A stretch of 41,563 bases of DNA from a virus, in IMG/VR virus record IMGVR_UViG_3300037674_000463, positions 1 to 41,563 of that record. The stretch is one strand, 5' to 3'. A program made the position numbers and the translations under genes. The notes under the pieces are model-generated. The model made no database searches and had not been told where the DNA came from. It was given only the letters and a program-made list of their open reading frames with translations. Below, piece by piece: positions 23,269-31,945 of the stretch. How positions within the stretch are numbered: position 1 is the first letter of the stretch; every line of letters starts with the position of its first letter.

Positions 23269-23297
23269 ATTATGCACTATCCCGGACCATAAGTCAA
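23269..23297 (-). promoter_or_regulatory. Sigma70-type (early) promoter
   Basis: On the minus strand TTGACT (23292-23297) and CATAAT (23269-23274) are spaced by 17 bases. The predicted start is about 30 bases before the ATG at 23232. It drives the 137-residue gene, ligase, zinc-ribbon and nuclease-fusion genes. Confidence 0.75.
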
Positions 23298-23301
23298 GCA
23301 T

Positions 23302-23405
23302 TTTTTTGATTATTTGATCACTCTTTTGATGTTTTTTATAGGCACGCTCCTAAGTTATTGATCTTTGAACATCGTATATGTGCTCTAGGCAAGGATCACC
23401 CCCTT
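23302..23405 (-). other. Intergenic gap with no gene seen
   Basis: About 100 bases between the early promoter and the next gene upstream. No frame, tRNA fold or clear terminator is visible. Confidence 0.5.
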
Positions 23406-23720
23406 TTAATCGTTGTATATGGGTCCTAACTTCTTTTTAACTCTTTTCAATGAGTCTCGGATGGCAGTAGACTTCTTGTCTTTTCGCCCGTAATCGTCTG
23501 CTAAAGCCGAAGTGGGATTAGCATCTGCTACCCTAGATAAAACCTGTTTAAAACCATCGGGCGGTCTTGTACGGTCTCCTGTTCCTCCTATTATGTTCGG
23601 AGCTCCAATTATTTGTCTTAGGTGTGGGTTGTCTGATATCAATGCCTCCATTGCTGAAATCGATAATAACTGATCTTCAACCTCTCCGGTGATGGTATTC
23701 TCGATTGTATATATTGGCAT
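23406..23720 (-). CDS. FmdB-like small phage protein lacking zinc ligands
   Basis: This is a 104-residue protein. The start MPIYTIENTITGEVEDQLLS, followed by ISAMEALISDNPHLRQIIGA and DGFKQVLSRVAD, matches a common phage protein related in layout to FmdB zinc-ribbon proteins, but with no cysteine at all. The tail is basic (RDSLKRVKKKLG). Its function is unknown. It is 10 bases downstream of the 100-residue gene and probably shares that gene's late promoter. Confidence 0.68.
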   Translation of the reverse strand: MPIYTIENTITGEVEDQLLSISAMEALISDNPHLRQIIGAPNIIGGTGDRTRPPDGFKQVLSRVADANPTSALADDYGRKDKKSTAIRDSLKRVKKKLGPIYND

Positions 23721-23730
23721 TATCTTATCC

Positions 23731-24033
23731 TTATTGAACCGCGATCGCGATTTCTTCTACACTATCTATAATTTTAAAGATAGTCTTTTTACTTTGCGTT
23801 GAAAAGAGCTCAGAATTATAACCTTGTATTAGGCATTCCTTGATATATAGTGGATCAAGTCTTTTTAAAACAGGTCGTGAATATCTTAACTCCTTAAATC
23901 CCCAAGTATTCAAACACAGTAAAGCAAGATCTATTTCTTCTTCAGTATAAAAAGCCATCCGATAACCTTTAATTACTTTGGCTTTCGGTTCTTTTTTCTT
24001 AAATGGAATTACCTTTGCCTTCTGTGTGTCCAT
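23731..24033 (-). CDS. Unrecognised 100-residue protein
   Basis: A very basic start (MDTQKAKVIPFKKKEPKAKV) precedes a predicted helical body (EEEIDLALLCLNTWGFKELR) and an end rich in Ile (KIIDSVEEIAIAVQ). There is no signal, membrane segment or known motif. A late promoter stands 5 bases before the ATG. The basic N-terminus would suit nucleic-acid or protein binding, but this is a guess. Confidence 0.6.
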   Translation of the reverse strand: MDTQKAKVIPFKKKEPKAKVIKGYRMAFYTEEEIDLALLCLNTWGFKELRYSRPVLKRLDPLYIKECLIQGYNSELFSTQSKKTIFKIIDSVEEIAIAVQ

Positions 24034-24038
24034 ACTTC

Positions 24039-24046
24039 TATTTATA
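24039..24046 (-). promoter_or_regulatory. Late promoter abutting the 100-residue gene
   Basis: An exact TATAAATA on the minus strand, five bases (gaagt) before the ATG at 24033 and just 2 bases after the carbamoyltransferase stop. A leaderless mRNA is predicted. Confidence 0.75.
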
Positions 24047-24048
24047 GG

Positions 24049-25470
24049 TCAAAACACTTTGATATCGTATTTTTGAGCAAACATTTTACCGTCTTGAACT
24101 GTATTTACAATTGGTTTACCTTTTATATTAAGGCTCGTATTTAGTAACATAGGGCAACTTGTTTGATCTTTCCATGCTACTAATAATTGATATAGGCCTG
24201 GATGTTGTTTTCTATTAACTGTTTGAACTCTTGAAGTACCATCAACATGAACTATTGCAGGGTATTTCTCAGGCTCTTTGCATTTGACTGTATATTGCAT
24301 ATATGGAATTTCTTTAGTTGGCATTTCAAAATATTTGTGTGCTTCTTCTTCTAATATAACAGGAGCAAAAGGTCTAAATTTCTGTCTCCTTTTTATTTTA
24401 TTTACTCTGTCCTTTATGTCTGTGCCTCGAGGGTCTGCTAATAATGAACGGTTGCCTAATGCCCTTGGGCCAAACTCTGCTCTGCCGTTAGCTACTCCTA
24501 CTATATTTCCTTTAAGTAATTCCTCTATTAATTCTTGTGCAGGATATGGACCTGGTATATTGTATCCTAAATAAGGTGTAAACTCTACGTGCTGGTGTGT
24601 ATGTGCTAGAACAGCTCCTAATGATGATCCGGCATCTCCTGGGTTAGGCATTATCCATACATTATCATAATACTCTAATGCAATAGCATTTGCTACACAA
24701 TTTAATGCACAGCCTCCTTGCAATACTAAATTATTTGAGATGTCCCACTTTTTAGATATCTCTAATATTTTTCTAAATTCTTCTTCGTATATTTTTTGTG
24801 CTGCTGCTGCAAAATCAAAATACATTGTATTATGTGGATCGTCTTGATCCCACGCAAAATTTCTGCAACCTTTTTGTAGGTTTAATTGTAATAGTTTTTT
24901 CATGGGTTCATAATACTTGTCTGGATCTCCATACGCAGCCATACCCATTAAAATATATTCGTCTTCGTTTGCTTTTAATTCACACCTGTCTGTAATGGCA
25001 GAATAAAACATTCCTAAAGAAGTGGGATAACGTGTGCTCCATCGCTTACCTAGTGCACCACTCCATATACTTGAAGTCGTCCACTCTCCAATGGCATCTA
25101 TTACTATAATATTAGAATTAATAAAAGGACTTGTAAACATACCCGCTGCTGCATGTGACTGATGGTGTGTGTTGTATTTTACTGTCCAATAATCTAAACC
25201 ATAAGATCTAAGTAATGCTTTAACATTATTCTTTTGCCATTTTTGTCCACTATATACACGTCTTGTATTTTTCCAAAAAGGACTTTCGTGCCAATATAAT
25301 GCCTCGGGCTCACCATATTGTAATGCATCGTTTACTAATGCCCGGTTTAAATTCTTATCATTTTTAATACCACTATACCGTTCGGCATGTCCTGCAAACA
25401 ATATTTGATCTTCTTCAATCACAGAAATTGCCGCGTCATGGTGGCCTGCTGATAATCCCCATCTAATCAT
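24049..25470 (-). CDS. Carbamoyltransferase, NodU/CmcH family
   Basis: This is a 473-residue protein from the ATG at 25470. A longer in-frame start at 25566 would overlap the previous gene by 100 bases and add sequence unlike the family. Family landmarks are MIRWGLSAGHHDAAISVIEE at the start (kinase-like fold, metal/carbamoyl-adenylate site), AERYSGIKND, HHQSHAA, QGGCALNCVANA and, in the C-terminal domain, EFGPRALGNRSLLADPR, KFRPFAPVI and LNTSLNIKGKPIV. These enzymes transfer a carbamoyl group from carbamoyl phosphate to a sugar or antibiotic hydroxyl. The gene is last in the 14-gene run, downstream of the glycosyltransferase-like protein, so the likely target is a glycan. Confidence 0.93.
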   Translation of the reverse strand: MIRWGLSAGHHDAAISVIEEDQILFAGHAERYSGIKNDKNLNRALVNDALQYGEPEALYWHESPFWKNTRRVYSGQKWQKNNVKALLRSYGLDYWTVKYNTHHQSHAAAGMFTSPFINSNIIVIDAIGEWTTSSIWSGALGKRWSTRYPTSLGMFYSAITDRCELKANEDEYILMGMAAYGDPDKYYEPMKKLLQLNLQKGCRNFAWDQDDPHNTMYFDFAAAAQKIYEEEFRKILEISKKWDISNNLVLQGGCALNCVANAIALEYYDNVWIMPNPGDAGSSLGAVLAHTHQHVEFTPYLGYNIPGPYPAQELIEELLKGNIVGVANGRAEFGPRALGNRSLLADPRGTDIKDRVNKIKRRQKFRPFAPVILEEEAHKYFEMPTKEIPYMQYTVKCKEPEKYPAIVHVDGTSRVQTVNRKQHPGLYQLLVAWKDQTSCPMLLNTSLNIKGKPIVNTVQDGKMFAQKYDIKVF

Positions 25471-28186
25471 TTTTATAAGGATGCAAAGATAACAAGATAT
25501 CTCTTTTTCTGTCTTTAAGTTGTTGGTGTTTGTTTTGGTGTAGGAAGTGAAACCTGTTAAATGCAAGTTTATGTCTTATTGAATTATACTTTTCATTTTT
25601 ATCATCTGTTGATATTCCTTTCCAATTCTCTAGTTGATCTATTATGCACTGGAGTCTTTGTTTTGGATCTTTAAAGGCATCATAAAATTCATCAAACATT
25701 TCTGGGAAAGTTTGATACCCTTGTTGTCTTAAATATCGAAGTGTGTATGGAAGGCCTACAATAATAAATGGGTGATAGTTCATTAAAGGTTTATATGTTT
25801 TTTCTGTAATAAACAGGTTCATTAATTGATTGGAATCGTTTTCATAAAAAATTGTTTCGTTGACTAGGGAAAAATATGATGATTCATATAATGTTTTGTC
25901 AAAATACCTATCATCTTGTTGTAGTTTTTCTGATGAAATATCTAATTTTAACTGGCGGGGCTCTCTAAAATATTCATTTAAATGATCTCTCTGTGTTTTA
26001 GTATTAAATAAATCATTATTAATTTGATCTAAAGTCGACTTCCAATGCCTTTTGTATTGTGCTGCTCCTCCATCTTCTCCATAGAATCGTAATAAGAAGC
26101 TGATATAAGAGTTAGTTTTATCATAACCTAATCGATCTAATTCTGATACAATCGCTAGTCTATGTTGTCTAGGTAAACCATTAAAACATAATAAGTCGCG
26201 GGTTTTATCTTCCGCTGTTGGAACACTATGTATTGTTTCACGTTCATAGATAGAGTCTGGTTGAATAAACTCTCTTGCGTTGTCTATAGTAAACAATCCT
26301 CTTTCCAATGGATCTGTTCTTAATACATATTGTTGTCTATATAAAAATTGAAAATAATCATAACCAATTGTTTTGGTAAATTCACTTTGTTGTCCGGCCG
26401 GATTATTGGCAATCCAATGATCATAATTCTTAGTAAAGTTTATATCGCCATATATAAAATAAGAATATATTCCATTTAACTTTTCGGCTGTCATGGCCCC
26501 ATTTAATTTTTCCATCCACCAATGTGAATCTAAATGGAATCCTTCGTGAGGGAATACAAAAACTATTTGCATCATTCTCTTTCTAGCTAGATCTTTTACT
26601 TTTTCCGGTATGTCTGCTATAAGGTTAGAAATGCCTTCTAAATAAGCAATTTCGATAAAATAATAATTATGTAAAGGATGGTTTTTACCGTGTACATTTT
26701 CATTAAATTTGTTTATGTCCATCAACTTATGATTTAAATCTGCGTATTCATACCACCATTGCATGTTTGATCTTTGAGAAGCAGTAACATTTAAACCATC
26801 TCTAAAACAGTTTCCAGGAACATATGGCTGATCTTGTGCAATAGGCCTACCTGATACAGGTCCTTGCTTGAGCTTGTCAAACCACAAGTAAAAAATATCA
26901 GTAGGATTGTGAAAAGATCTATCAACTATAAAAGGAGGAACAATTTCCCCGAAACGATCTGGACTTGCAACCGCGTTGGACGGCATACCTATTTCCCATT
27001 GTCCTGATTTCCAATGAGGACGTCTAGGTTGTGGAGGATAATCTTTAGCAAACTCTTCCATTGTGAAGTAATGCTCCCATGGCACTTGTATAGAATTTTG
27101 TTCTTTTGATTTAAATACCTCATCTATATTGTCTACTCTTTCCCAATTTTCTTTTATGACTTCACCTAAACGTTTTCTATTAGCCCATAGTCGTGGTGAG
27201 AGCTCATTATATTTGTCCTCTAACTCCTCATGGCTAAGTGCTGTTATTCTCTCCAATTGATTTGTTATATAGTCTATTCGTCTTTCATAGTCAGGGTGTG
27301 ACATGGCTTGTAAAATATCTGGAAACATGTCTTCAAAAATATCAAAGCCCATTTCTTTTAATTTTTTATAGAGATTTTGATCTCCTAATATTAAGAAAGG
27401 CCTTAAACCTATTATAGGTTTAAAAGTTTTTTCACTTAAGAATATATCTGAATGAATACACGATTCTGTAACTACTGTAAGAAAATGTCTGCTCCAATTT
27501 TCAACATCACCTAACGTAGCAATATCATTACAGCTTTGTCCTACCCACTCTGACATTAATGGTTGGTCTTCTATTTCATGTTCTTCATCTAATATAATTG
27601 GATTTTTAAATTTGTAATCATTGTGTGGTTCCATGGCTGAGATAATTCCAAAATTTTCTAAGCCTTGATCATGTATCTTATTTAAAAGTGTGACTCTATG
27701 ATCATGTGGTTTTCTGTTGTAGCACAAAAAATGTTTACCATTTTGTCCAACTGTTCCATCTGGTTTACGGGCTAACTTAGGAGGGTTTATCCATTTCGCC
27801 CTTGCATAACTTGCCCAATGATTGTCTATATACTTTAACCAATAACTAAAATAATATCCTTTGTTTGTATTGCCTACATGATAAACTTTATCGAAATTAT
27901 CTTGTATCAATTGGTGTGCGTCTTTTCTTTTATTAATGCAATTTGTATTTTCCCAGTCTGGTCCTGAGTACACCGCTGCTTCAGTACATGTAGTTTCTGA
28001 AATAAACTTTTTTAATCCTTTTAAATCATCACCCAACCAGGTTGAGTTTATCAAACAAATGTTCCCCGGCAATCTATCTAAAAGATTTTGAACGATGCCT
28101 GTTTCCATTTTGCTTATAGATGTTGAAGCCTCTGGCCAGCCGGCTTGTGTTGGGTCGTCAAAACCAATTGTATAATATCTATTCAT
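25463..28186 (-). CDS. Large protein with two glycosyltransferase-like modules
   Basis: This is a 907-residue protein. A first module lies at about 150-350: FLCYNRKPHDHRVTLLNKI (153-171), then IFLSEKTFKPIIGLRPFLIL (248-267). A second lies at about 663-880: LLCFNGLPRQHRLAIVSEL and LFITEKTYKPLMNYHPFIIV (from 791). The EKTxKP-plus-hydrophobic-strand motif recalls the donor-binding motif of GT10-type fucosyltransferases, but I cannot assign a family. Between the modules (about 370-660) is a different, aromatic-rich region (HYFTMEEFAKDYP, IAYLEGISNLIADI). The start and stop overlap the neighbouring genes by 8 bases each. Its place between radical SAM genes and a carbamoyltransferase suggests glycan building or modification. 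Confidence 0.65.
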   Translation of the reverse strand: MNRYYTIGFDDPTQAGWPEASTSISKMETGIVQNLLDRLPGNICLINSTWLGDDLKGLKKFISETTCTEAAVYSGPDWENTNCINKRKDAHQLIQDNFDKVYHVGNTNKGYYFSYWLKYIDNHWASYARAKWINPPKLARKPDGTVGQNGKHFLCYNRKPHDHRVTLLNKIHDQGLENFGIISAMEPHNDYKFKNPIILDEEHEIEDQPLMSEWVGQSCNDIATLGDVENWSRHFLTVVTESCIHSDIFLSEKTFKPIIGLRPFLILGDQNLYKKLKEMGFDIFEDMFPDILQAMSHPDYERRIDYITNQLERITALSHEELEDKYNELSPRLWANRKRLGEVIKENWERVDNIDEVFKSKEQNSIQVPWEHYFTMEEFAKDYPPQPRRPHWKSGQWEIGMPSNAVASPDRFGEIVPPFIVDRSFHNPTDIFYLWFDKLKQGPVSGRPIAQDQPYVPGNCFRDGLNVTASQRSNMQWWYEYADLNHKLMDINKFNENVHGKNHPLHNYYFIEIAYLEGISNLIADIPEKVKDLARKRMMQIVFVFPHEGFHLDSHWWMEKLNGAMTAEKLNGIYSYFIYGDINFTKNYDHWIANNPAGQQSEFTKTIGYDYFQFLYRQQYVLRTDPLERGLFTIDNAREFIQPDSIYERETIHSVPTAEDKTRDLLCFNGLPRQHRLAIVSELDRLGYDKTNSYISFLLRFYGEDGGAAQYKRHWKSTLDQINNDLFNTKTQRDHLNEYFREPRQLKLDISSEKLQQDDRYFDKTLYESSYFSLVNETIFYENDSNQLMNLFITEKTYKPLMNYHPFIIVGLPYTLRYLRQQGYQTFPEMFDEFYDAFKDPKQRLQCIIDQLENWKGISTDDKNEKYNSIRHKLAFNRFHFLHQNKHQQLKDRKRDILLSLHPYKND

Positions 28187-29441
28187 ATATAAATGGGTCC
28201 TGTTTTCTAATACGTTTTAAGTTCCAATCAGGGTCTATGCTTGCTATCTCTGGTAATTCTTCCTGCCAAGTTTGATCTCTTACTGCATCAATTCTTTCCA
28301 TTTCTAAAATAAACCGTTCAACCATTTTAGGATTTTCTTTTTGTGAATTCATAAAATCTATAAAACCATTAATGTGTTGTATCAAAGTCTGTATTTTCCA
28401 TGGTTGTTCGTATGTTTCTTTTAATTCTTTTTCCCACTCTCTCCATACAATTTCTATTTCTTTCTTTTTTCTCTCAGGTAAAATTCCAACGTTTAACCAA
28501 AAAGGAAAGTGAACTAGATTTATATTAAAATTAAATGGTTCATCTATTAATCCTTGTCTTAACAATTCACGATGGAAGTCTGGTATGTGCATAGCGTTTT
28601 GTATGCTAACTGTAGCATTAATACCAAACTCTACTTTAGGTGTTTTTTCTTTCATTTCTAATCTGTTATTGACCCACTTCTCCCAATCTAAACCTGTACG
28701 AACAAACTCTCCTCGAGGGCCGTAGCCATCTAAACTTGCTGACATTGTTACCCTTTTAAACTTACCCCATGAATCTAATATGTTTTGACTTTTATAAAAG
28801 AACTGACTTAAATTTGAATTATAAACTAAATGTACACTTGTTCTTCCCATTTCTATAAGTCTATTAATAATCCTATAATGCTCTTCCATCATTAAAGGTT
28901 CCCCACCAGCAAAATATATTTTTTCTACTATAGGAAAATAAGGCTCTATTTCCTCCCACAATTCAAAAACTCTTCCAGGTTCCGGAAGGTCAGGTGGTAA
29001 ACTACCCCATATCTTTTTAGTATCTTTATACCAACCAGAGCTTAGTTGTGGGCCACAGCTACGACATGAGAAGTTACATATATTAGAAAAACGAAAGTCC
29101 CAATATGCTAAATCCATATCATCTAATGTTCCGTCTTCTTTTACATTGTCCCATTTTTTTAAATGAGGAGCAAAGTCTCTTGCTGAGGTATTTCTAAAAG
29201 ATTCATTACCTGTGTCTTCTTCTTTAAAACAATTAACACATTCAGGAGGTCTTTCCCCTGCTAACATCTGCCTTCTGATTCTACGCATAGGATCATCATT
29301 CCAAATCTCTTTCAAAGTATTGTTTTTTAGTGAACCTACTTGATGATCTATATTTCCAAGACAACAAGCATACACATCTTTATTAGGCCATGTATGTAAA
29401 TGTATTACAGGTAATACGCACTTAGTATCTTTATCTGTCAT
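28179..29441 (-). CDS. Twitch-type radical SAM protein A
   Basis: This is a 420-residue protein. The N-terminal twitch-type cysteine region has Cys8, Cys26/27 and Cys68/71 (TKCVLPVIHLHTWPN, VYACC, ECVNCF), expected to hold an auxiliary iron-sulfur cluster. The radical SAM motif CxxxCxxC is Cys122/126/129 in FSNICNFSCRSCGPQLSSGW. YFAGGEPLMMEEHY is the GGEP strand that binds SAM. Its closest relative in the window is protein C (shared GEFVRTGLDWEKW / GEYIRTGIKWDEW). The start overlaps the stop of B. The substrate is unknown. Confidence 0.85.
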   Translation of the reverse strand: MTDKDTKCVLPVIHLHTWPNKDVYACCLGNIDHQVGSLKNNTLKEIWNDDPMRRIRRQMLAGERPPECVNCFKEEDTGNESFRNTSARDFAPHLKKWDNVKEDGTLDDMDLAYWDFRFSNICNFSCRSCGPQLSSGWYKDTKKIWGSLPPDLPEPGRVFELWEEIEPYFPIVEKIYFAGGEPLMMEEHYRIINRLIEMGRTSVHLVYNSNLSQFFYKSQNILDSWGKFKRVTMSASLDGYGPRGEFVRTGLDWEKWVNNRLEMKEKTPKVEFGINATVSIQNAMHIPDFHRELLRQGLIDEPFNFNINLVHFPFWLNVGILPERKKKEIEIVWREWEKELKETYEQPWKIQTLIQHINGFIDFMNSQKENPKMVERFILEMERIDAVRDQTWQEELPEIASIDPDWNLKRIRKQDPFIYE

Positions 29442-30648
29442 AATCTTTTATCAAGTCATAAAATTCTGGGAAAACATCTTTATACTTTTCTTTTCGTATA
29501 ATGTCTTGCCTGTTAGTAATGTCAAAGAATCTAAATAAAAGATTCTCATCACGTTCAATTGTTAAGTAGTTTTTTACATTATCATAAAAAATTTCACCTT
29601 CAGCTTTTTCAAGTATCTTTTCCTTTATATTTATAGGAAGGATAGCAGGATCATAGTAGTCAGGTTCCGTAACATAGTTAGGCGAAACGTAAGGAACAAT
29701 CTCTTTAAAATATTCATGAAACTCTTTTAAATAAAATATGTTTAATATAGAAATTGTTTGTAGTATAGAACAAAAGATATTATCATGTCGTTCTTCTAAT
29801 TCTTTAAACCATTTAATTGTTTCTAAAGTTTTGTCCCATTTAGCAGGGAACCTCATATATTCGTTTCGTCTTTCTATGTCGTCTATAGACCACATTAATT
29901 GTACTTCTTTAAATTCCTTCCAAGCATCTTCGTAGTCTTTGCCTGATACTGTTGTGTTTGTAGAATAAACTAAGGTAACATTTTTTGCTACATCTTTTTT
30001 AACAAGCTCTTCTAAAAACCCTAGGTGTTTGTCTATAAGTAACGGCTCTCCACCGTTTACATAAACATACCTTAATTCGTCTATGTGTGGTAATAATTTA
30101 TCCCAAAAGTTTTGATCTTTTGGCCAGTTCATATTAGTTTGTGGAACCTCTAAATAGCTCTTCTCTAAATCTAAAAGTTTCCATTCCTTTTTCCAACGTG
30201 AACTTGAAATAGGATTACATGTTCTGCATGCTAAGTTACAATGGTTTCCTAGACGTAGTTCTATAAATTCATAATTAACTTCTTTTAGTGTACCGTCTAT
30301 GTTTGTTATTTTTATAGCATCTTCTTCTTTAAAATTTAACCTTTGAGATTCAACTGTTCTTTTACTAGGGTTACCGGCTGCTTCAGAGTTCCAACATTTT
30401 TTACATTGATCTGGATACTCTCCATTAAGCATTTTTAATCTAACATCATTAAAACTTTCACTGTTAGTTATTTTGTTGAAGTCATATTTAGTGGCCAATA
30501 GCGTATTAAAGACTCTGGTTTGTGAGATTGTAAAGTGTGCATTTGAAACACCATCTAGTGTTTCTGCCTCACAACACAAACTAACCTGTCCGTCAGGGTG
30601 TGTTGCTAAGTGATTCCACGGTAATGGACAAAATGATTTAGATGCCAT
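29431..30648 (-). CDS. Twitch-type radical SAM protein B
   Basis: This is a 405-residue protein from the ATG at 30648, which has AAGGAG 7 bases upstream; an in-frame ATG at 30672 is possible. The twitch cysteines are Cys7, Cys25/26 and Cys82/85 (SFCPLPWNHLATHPDG, SLCCEAE, QCKKCW). The radical SAM Cys137/141/144 are in LGNHCNLACRTCNPISSSRW, and YVNGGEPLLIDKH is the GGEP strand. The C-terminus (KYKDVFPEFYDLI) and EYMRFPAKWD pair it with protein D. The first bases overlap the end of C. Confidence 0.85.
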   Translation of the reverse strand: MASKSFCPLPWNHLATHPDGQVSLCCEAETLDGVSNAHFTISQTRVFNTLLATKYDFNKITNSESFNDVRLKMLNGEYPDQCKKCWNSEAAGNPSKRTVESQRLNFKEEDAIKITNIDGTLKEVNYEFIELRLGNHCNLACRTCNPISSSRWKKEWKLLDLEKSYLEVPQTNMNWPKDQNFWDKLLPHIDELRYVYVNGGEPLLIDKHLGFLEELVKKDVAKNVTLVYSTNTTVSGKDYEDAWKEFKEVQLMWSIDDIERRNEYMRFPAKWDKTLETIKWFKELEERHDNIFCSILQTISILNIFYLKEFHEYFKEIVPYVSPNYVTEPDYYDPAILPINIKEKILEKAEGEIFYDNVKNYLTIERDENLLFRFFDITNRQDIIRKEKYKDVFPEFYDLIKDYDR

Positions 30649-31945
30649 CAAACCACTCCTTACCTGGATCATTTAATATCTCTCTGTATGTCAACTCTTG
30701 ATCTCTTATCTTTTCTAAAAACATTATATTTTTCTTTCCATTGTGTAGACCTTCCCGTAGTTCTTCGCCTTCCCATTGTTGTTCAAAACTTGGCCTTTTG
30801 ATTAAGGCTTTAAGTGAATCAATATATACCTGTGTCTTCCATGTTTTTCTTGGTTCCATGTATTCTATAAGTTCATTACAATATGGCTCTACAATAGATT
30901 TAGGCAACGCGTCTGGTGCCATAATAACATTAGGTGTAAAAGCGTATGTAAATTTAAAATAAGATTTTACATCTAGTTCTGTTACAACATCAAACAAATC
31001 TTTTAATCCAAATAGTCCTGGTGTTGTAAGTGTAACATCAAACACCATGCCGTCATCTCCATATTCTTCATTTATCCACAGTCCTTTTTTAAAATTAACA
31101 AGCCATTCGTCCCACTTTATTCCTGTTCTTATATACTCACCTATTGCTCCTGCACCATCAATGCTTGCACATATATTCATGCTTTTAAATCCGTTTAACA
31201 TATTATATAAGTTATAATGTTTATAATCAATTCTACTGAGATTTGTGTTGTAACGTATAGTAATCTCTTTTTTCCTTTTGGAGTCTTTAAGTTGATCCAT
31301 TATTGTCCAATGTCTTTCCCACATTAAAGGCTCTCCACCCACCCAATAAATTTCTTCTATTACATCTTGATCAACTGCCGCTTGTAGTTCTTCTTCTAAA
31401 ACTTCTTTTTGGAAGTTTGTTATTTTCCTTCTGTTGTTAGGTTGTAGCCACGGATCTTCTTGCATACGATCATTTATTTTATTCTCTGCCTCCCAAGATG
31501 AAGATAGTTGATCACCACACATTCTACATTTGAAGTTACATAGATTAGATAAACGATAATCATATGACACCGGCACCATTGTTGTATGGCCTGTTTCGTC
31601 TGTCGTGTCTAATATGTCTTGTATTTTATGTGGGAATAGTGTGTCTACAAAATAGGATCTATATGTATGTAGGTTTAAAACATTCTCATTACATACGACG
31701 CATTGAGGAATTGCCTCGCCTGCTAACATACGCTTTCTTATGTCTTTCATATATTCACTATTCCAATGATGTTTTAATGATAAAGGATCAAACGTTACGT
31801 CTGGATTTTGTTCTCCTGTGTCAATATATTGTTTCTGAAAGTCTGAATCTTCTCTACTAGCACAACACAAGCGTCGTTCACCTTGCGGGCTAACGTAAGT
31901 ATGTGTCCATGGTGCTGTGCAAAGATACTTCATTCGTATTTCCAT
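30638..31945 (-). CDS. Twitch-type radical SAM protein C
   Basis: This 435-residue protein could also start at codon 5 (31933), where ATGA overlaps the stop of D. The twitch cysteines are Cys9, Cys27/28 and Cys82/85 (YLCTAPWTHTYVSPQG, LCCAS, QCVVCN). The radical SAM Cys136/140/143 are in LSNLCNFKCRMCGDQLSSSW, and YWVGGEPLMWERHW is the GGEP strand. It pairs with A by sequence and by alternate position in the run. It contains extra charged sequence at about 150-190 (QPNNRRKITNFQKEV). Confidence 0.85.
   Translation of the reverse strand: MEIRMKYLCTAPWTHTYVSPQGERRLCCASREDSDFQKQYIDTGEQNPDVTFDPLSLKHHWNSEYMKDIRKRMLAGEAIPQCVVCNENVLNLHTYRSYFVDTLFPHKIQDILDTTDETGHTTMVPVSYDYRLSNLCNFKCRMCGDQLSSSWEAENKINDRMQEDPWLQPNNRRKITNFQKEVLEEELQAAVDQDVIEEIYWVGGEPLMWERHWTIMDQLKDSKRKKEITIRYNTNLSRIDYKHYNLYNMLNGFKSMNICASIDGAGAIGEYIRTGIKWDEWLVNFKKGLWINEEYGDDGMVFDVTLTTPGLFGLKDLFDVVTELDVKSYFKFTYAFTPNVIMAPDALPKSIVEPYCNELIEYMEPRKTWKTQVYIDSLKALIKRPSFEQQWEGEELREGLHNGKKNIMFLEKIRDQELTYREILNDPGKEWFDGI

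Noticed and set aside
23302-23405. Possible tRNA in the gap (gttcaaagatc resembles a T-loop)
   Set aside because: No acceptor stem, D arm or anticodon arm can be formed around it.
25471-25566. Longer N-terminus for the carbamoyltransferase (start at 25566)
   Set aside because: The extra 32 residues do not resemble the family and lie inside the upstream gene; the ATG at 25470 matches the usual family start.
29628-29635. TATAAATA on the minus strand inside radical SAM gene B
   Set aside because: It could be an internal late promoter for A and downstream genes, but it is in coding sequence of an AT-rich genome and about 187 bases from the next start, so chance is as likely.
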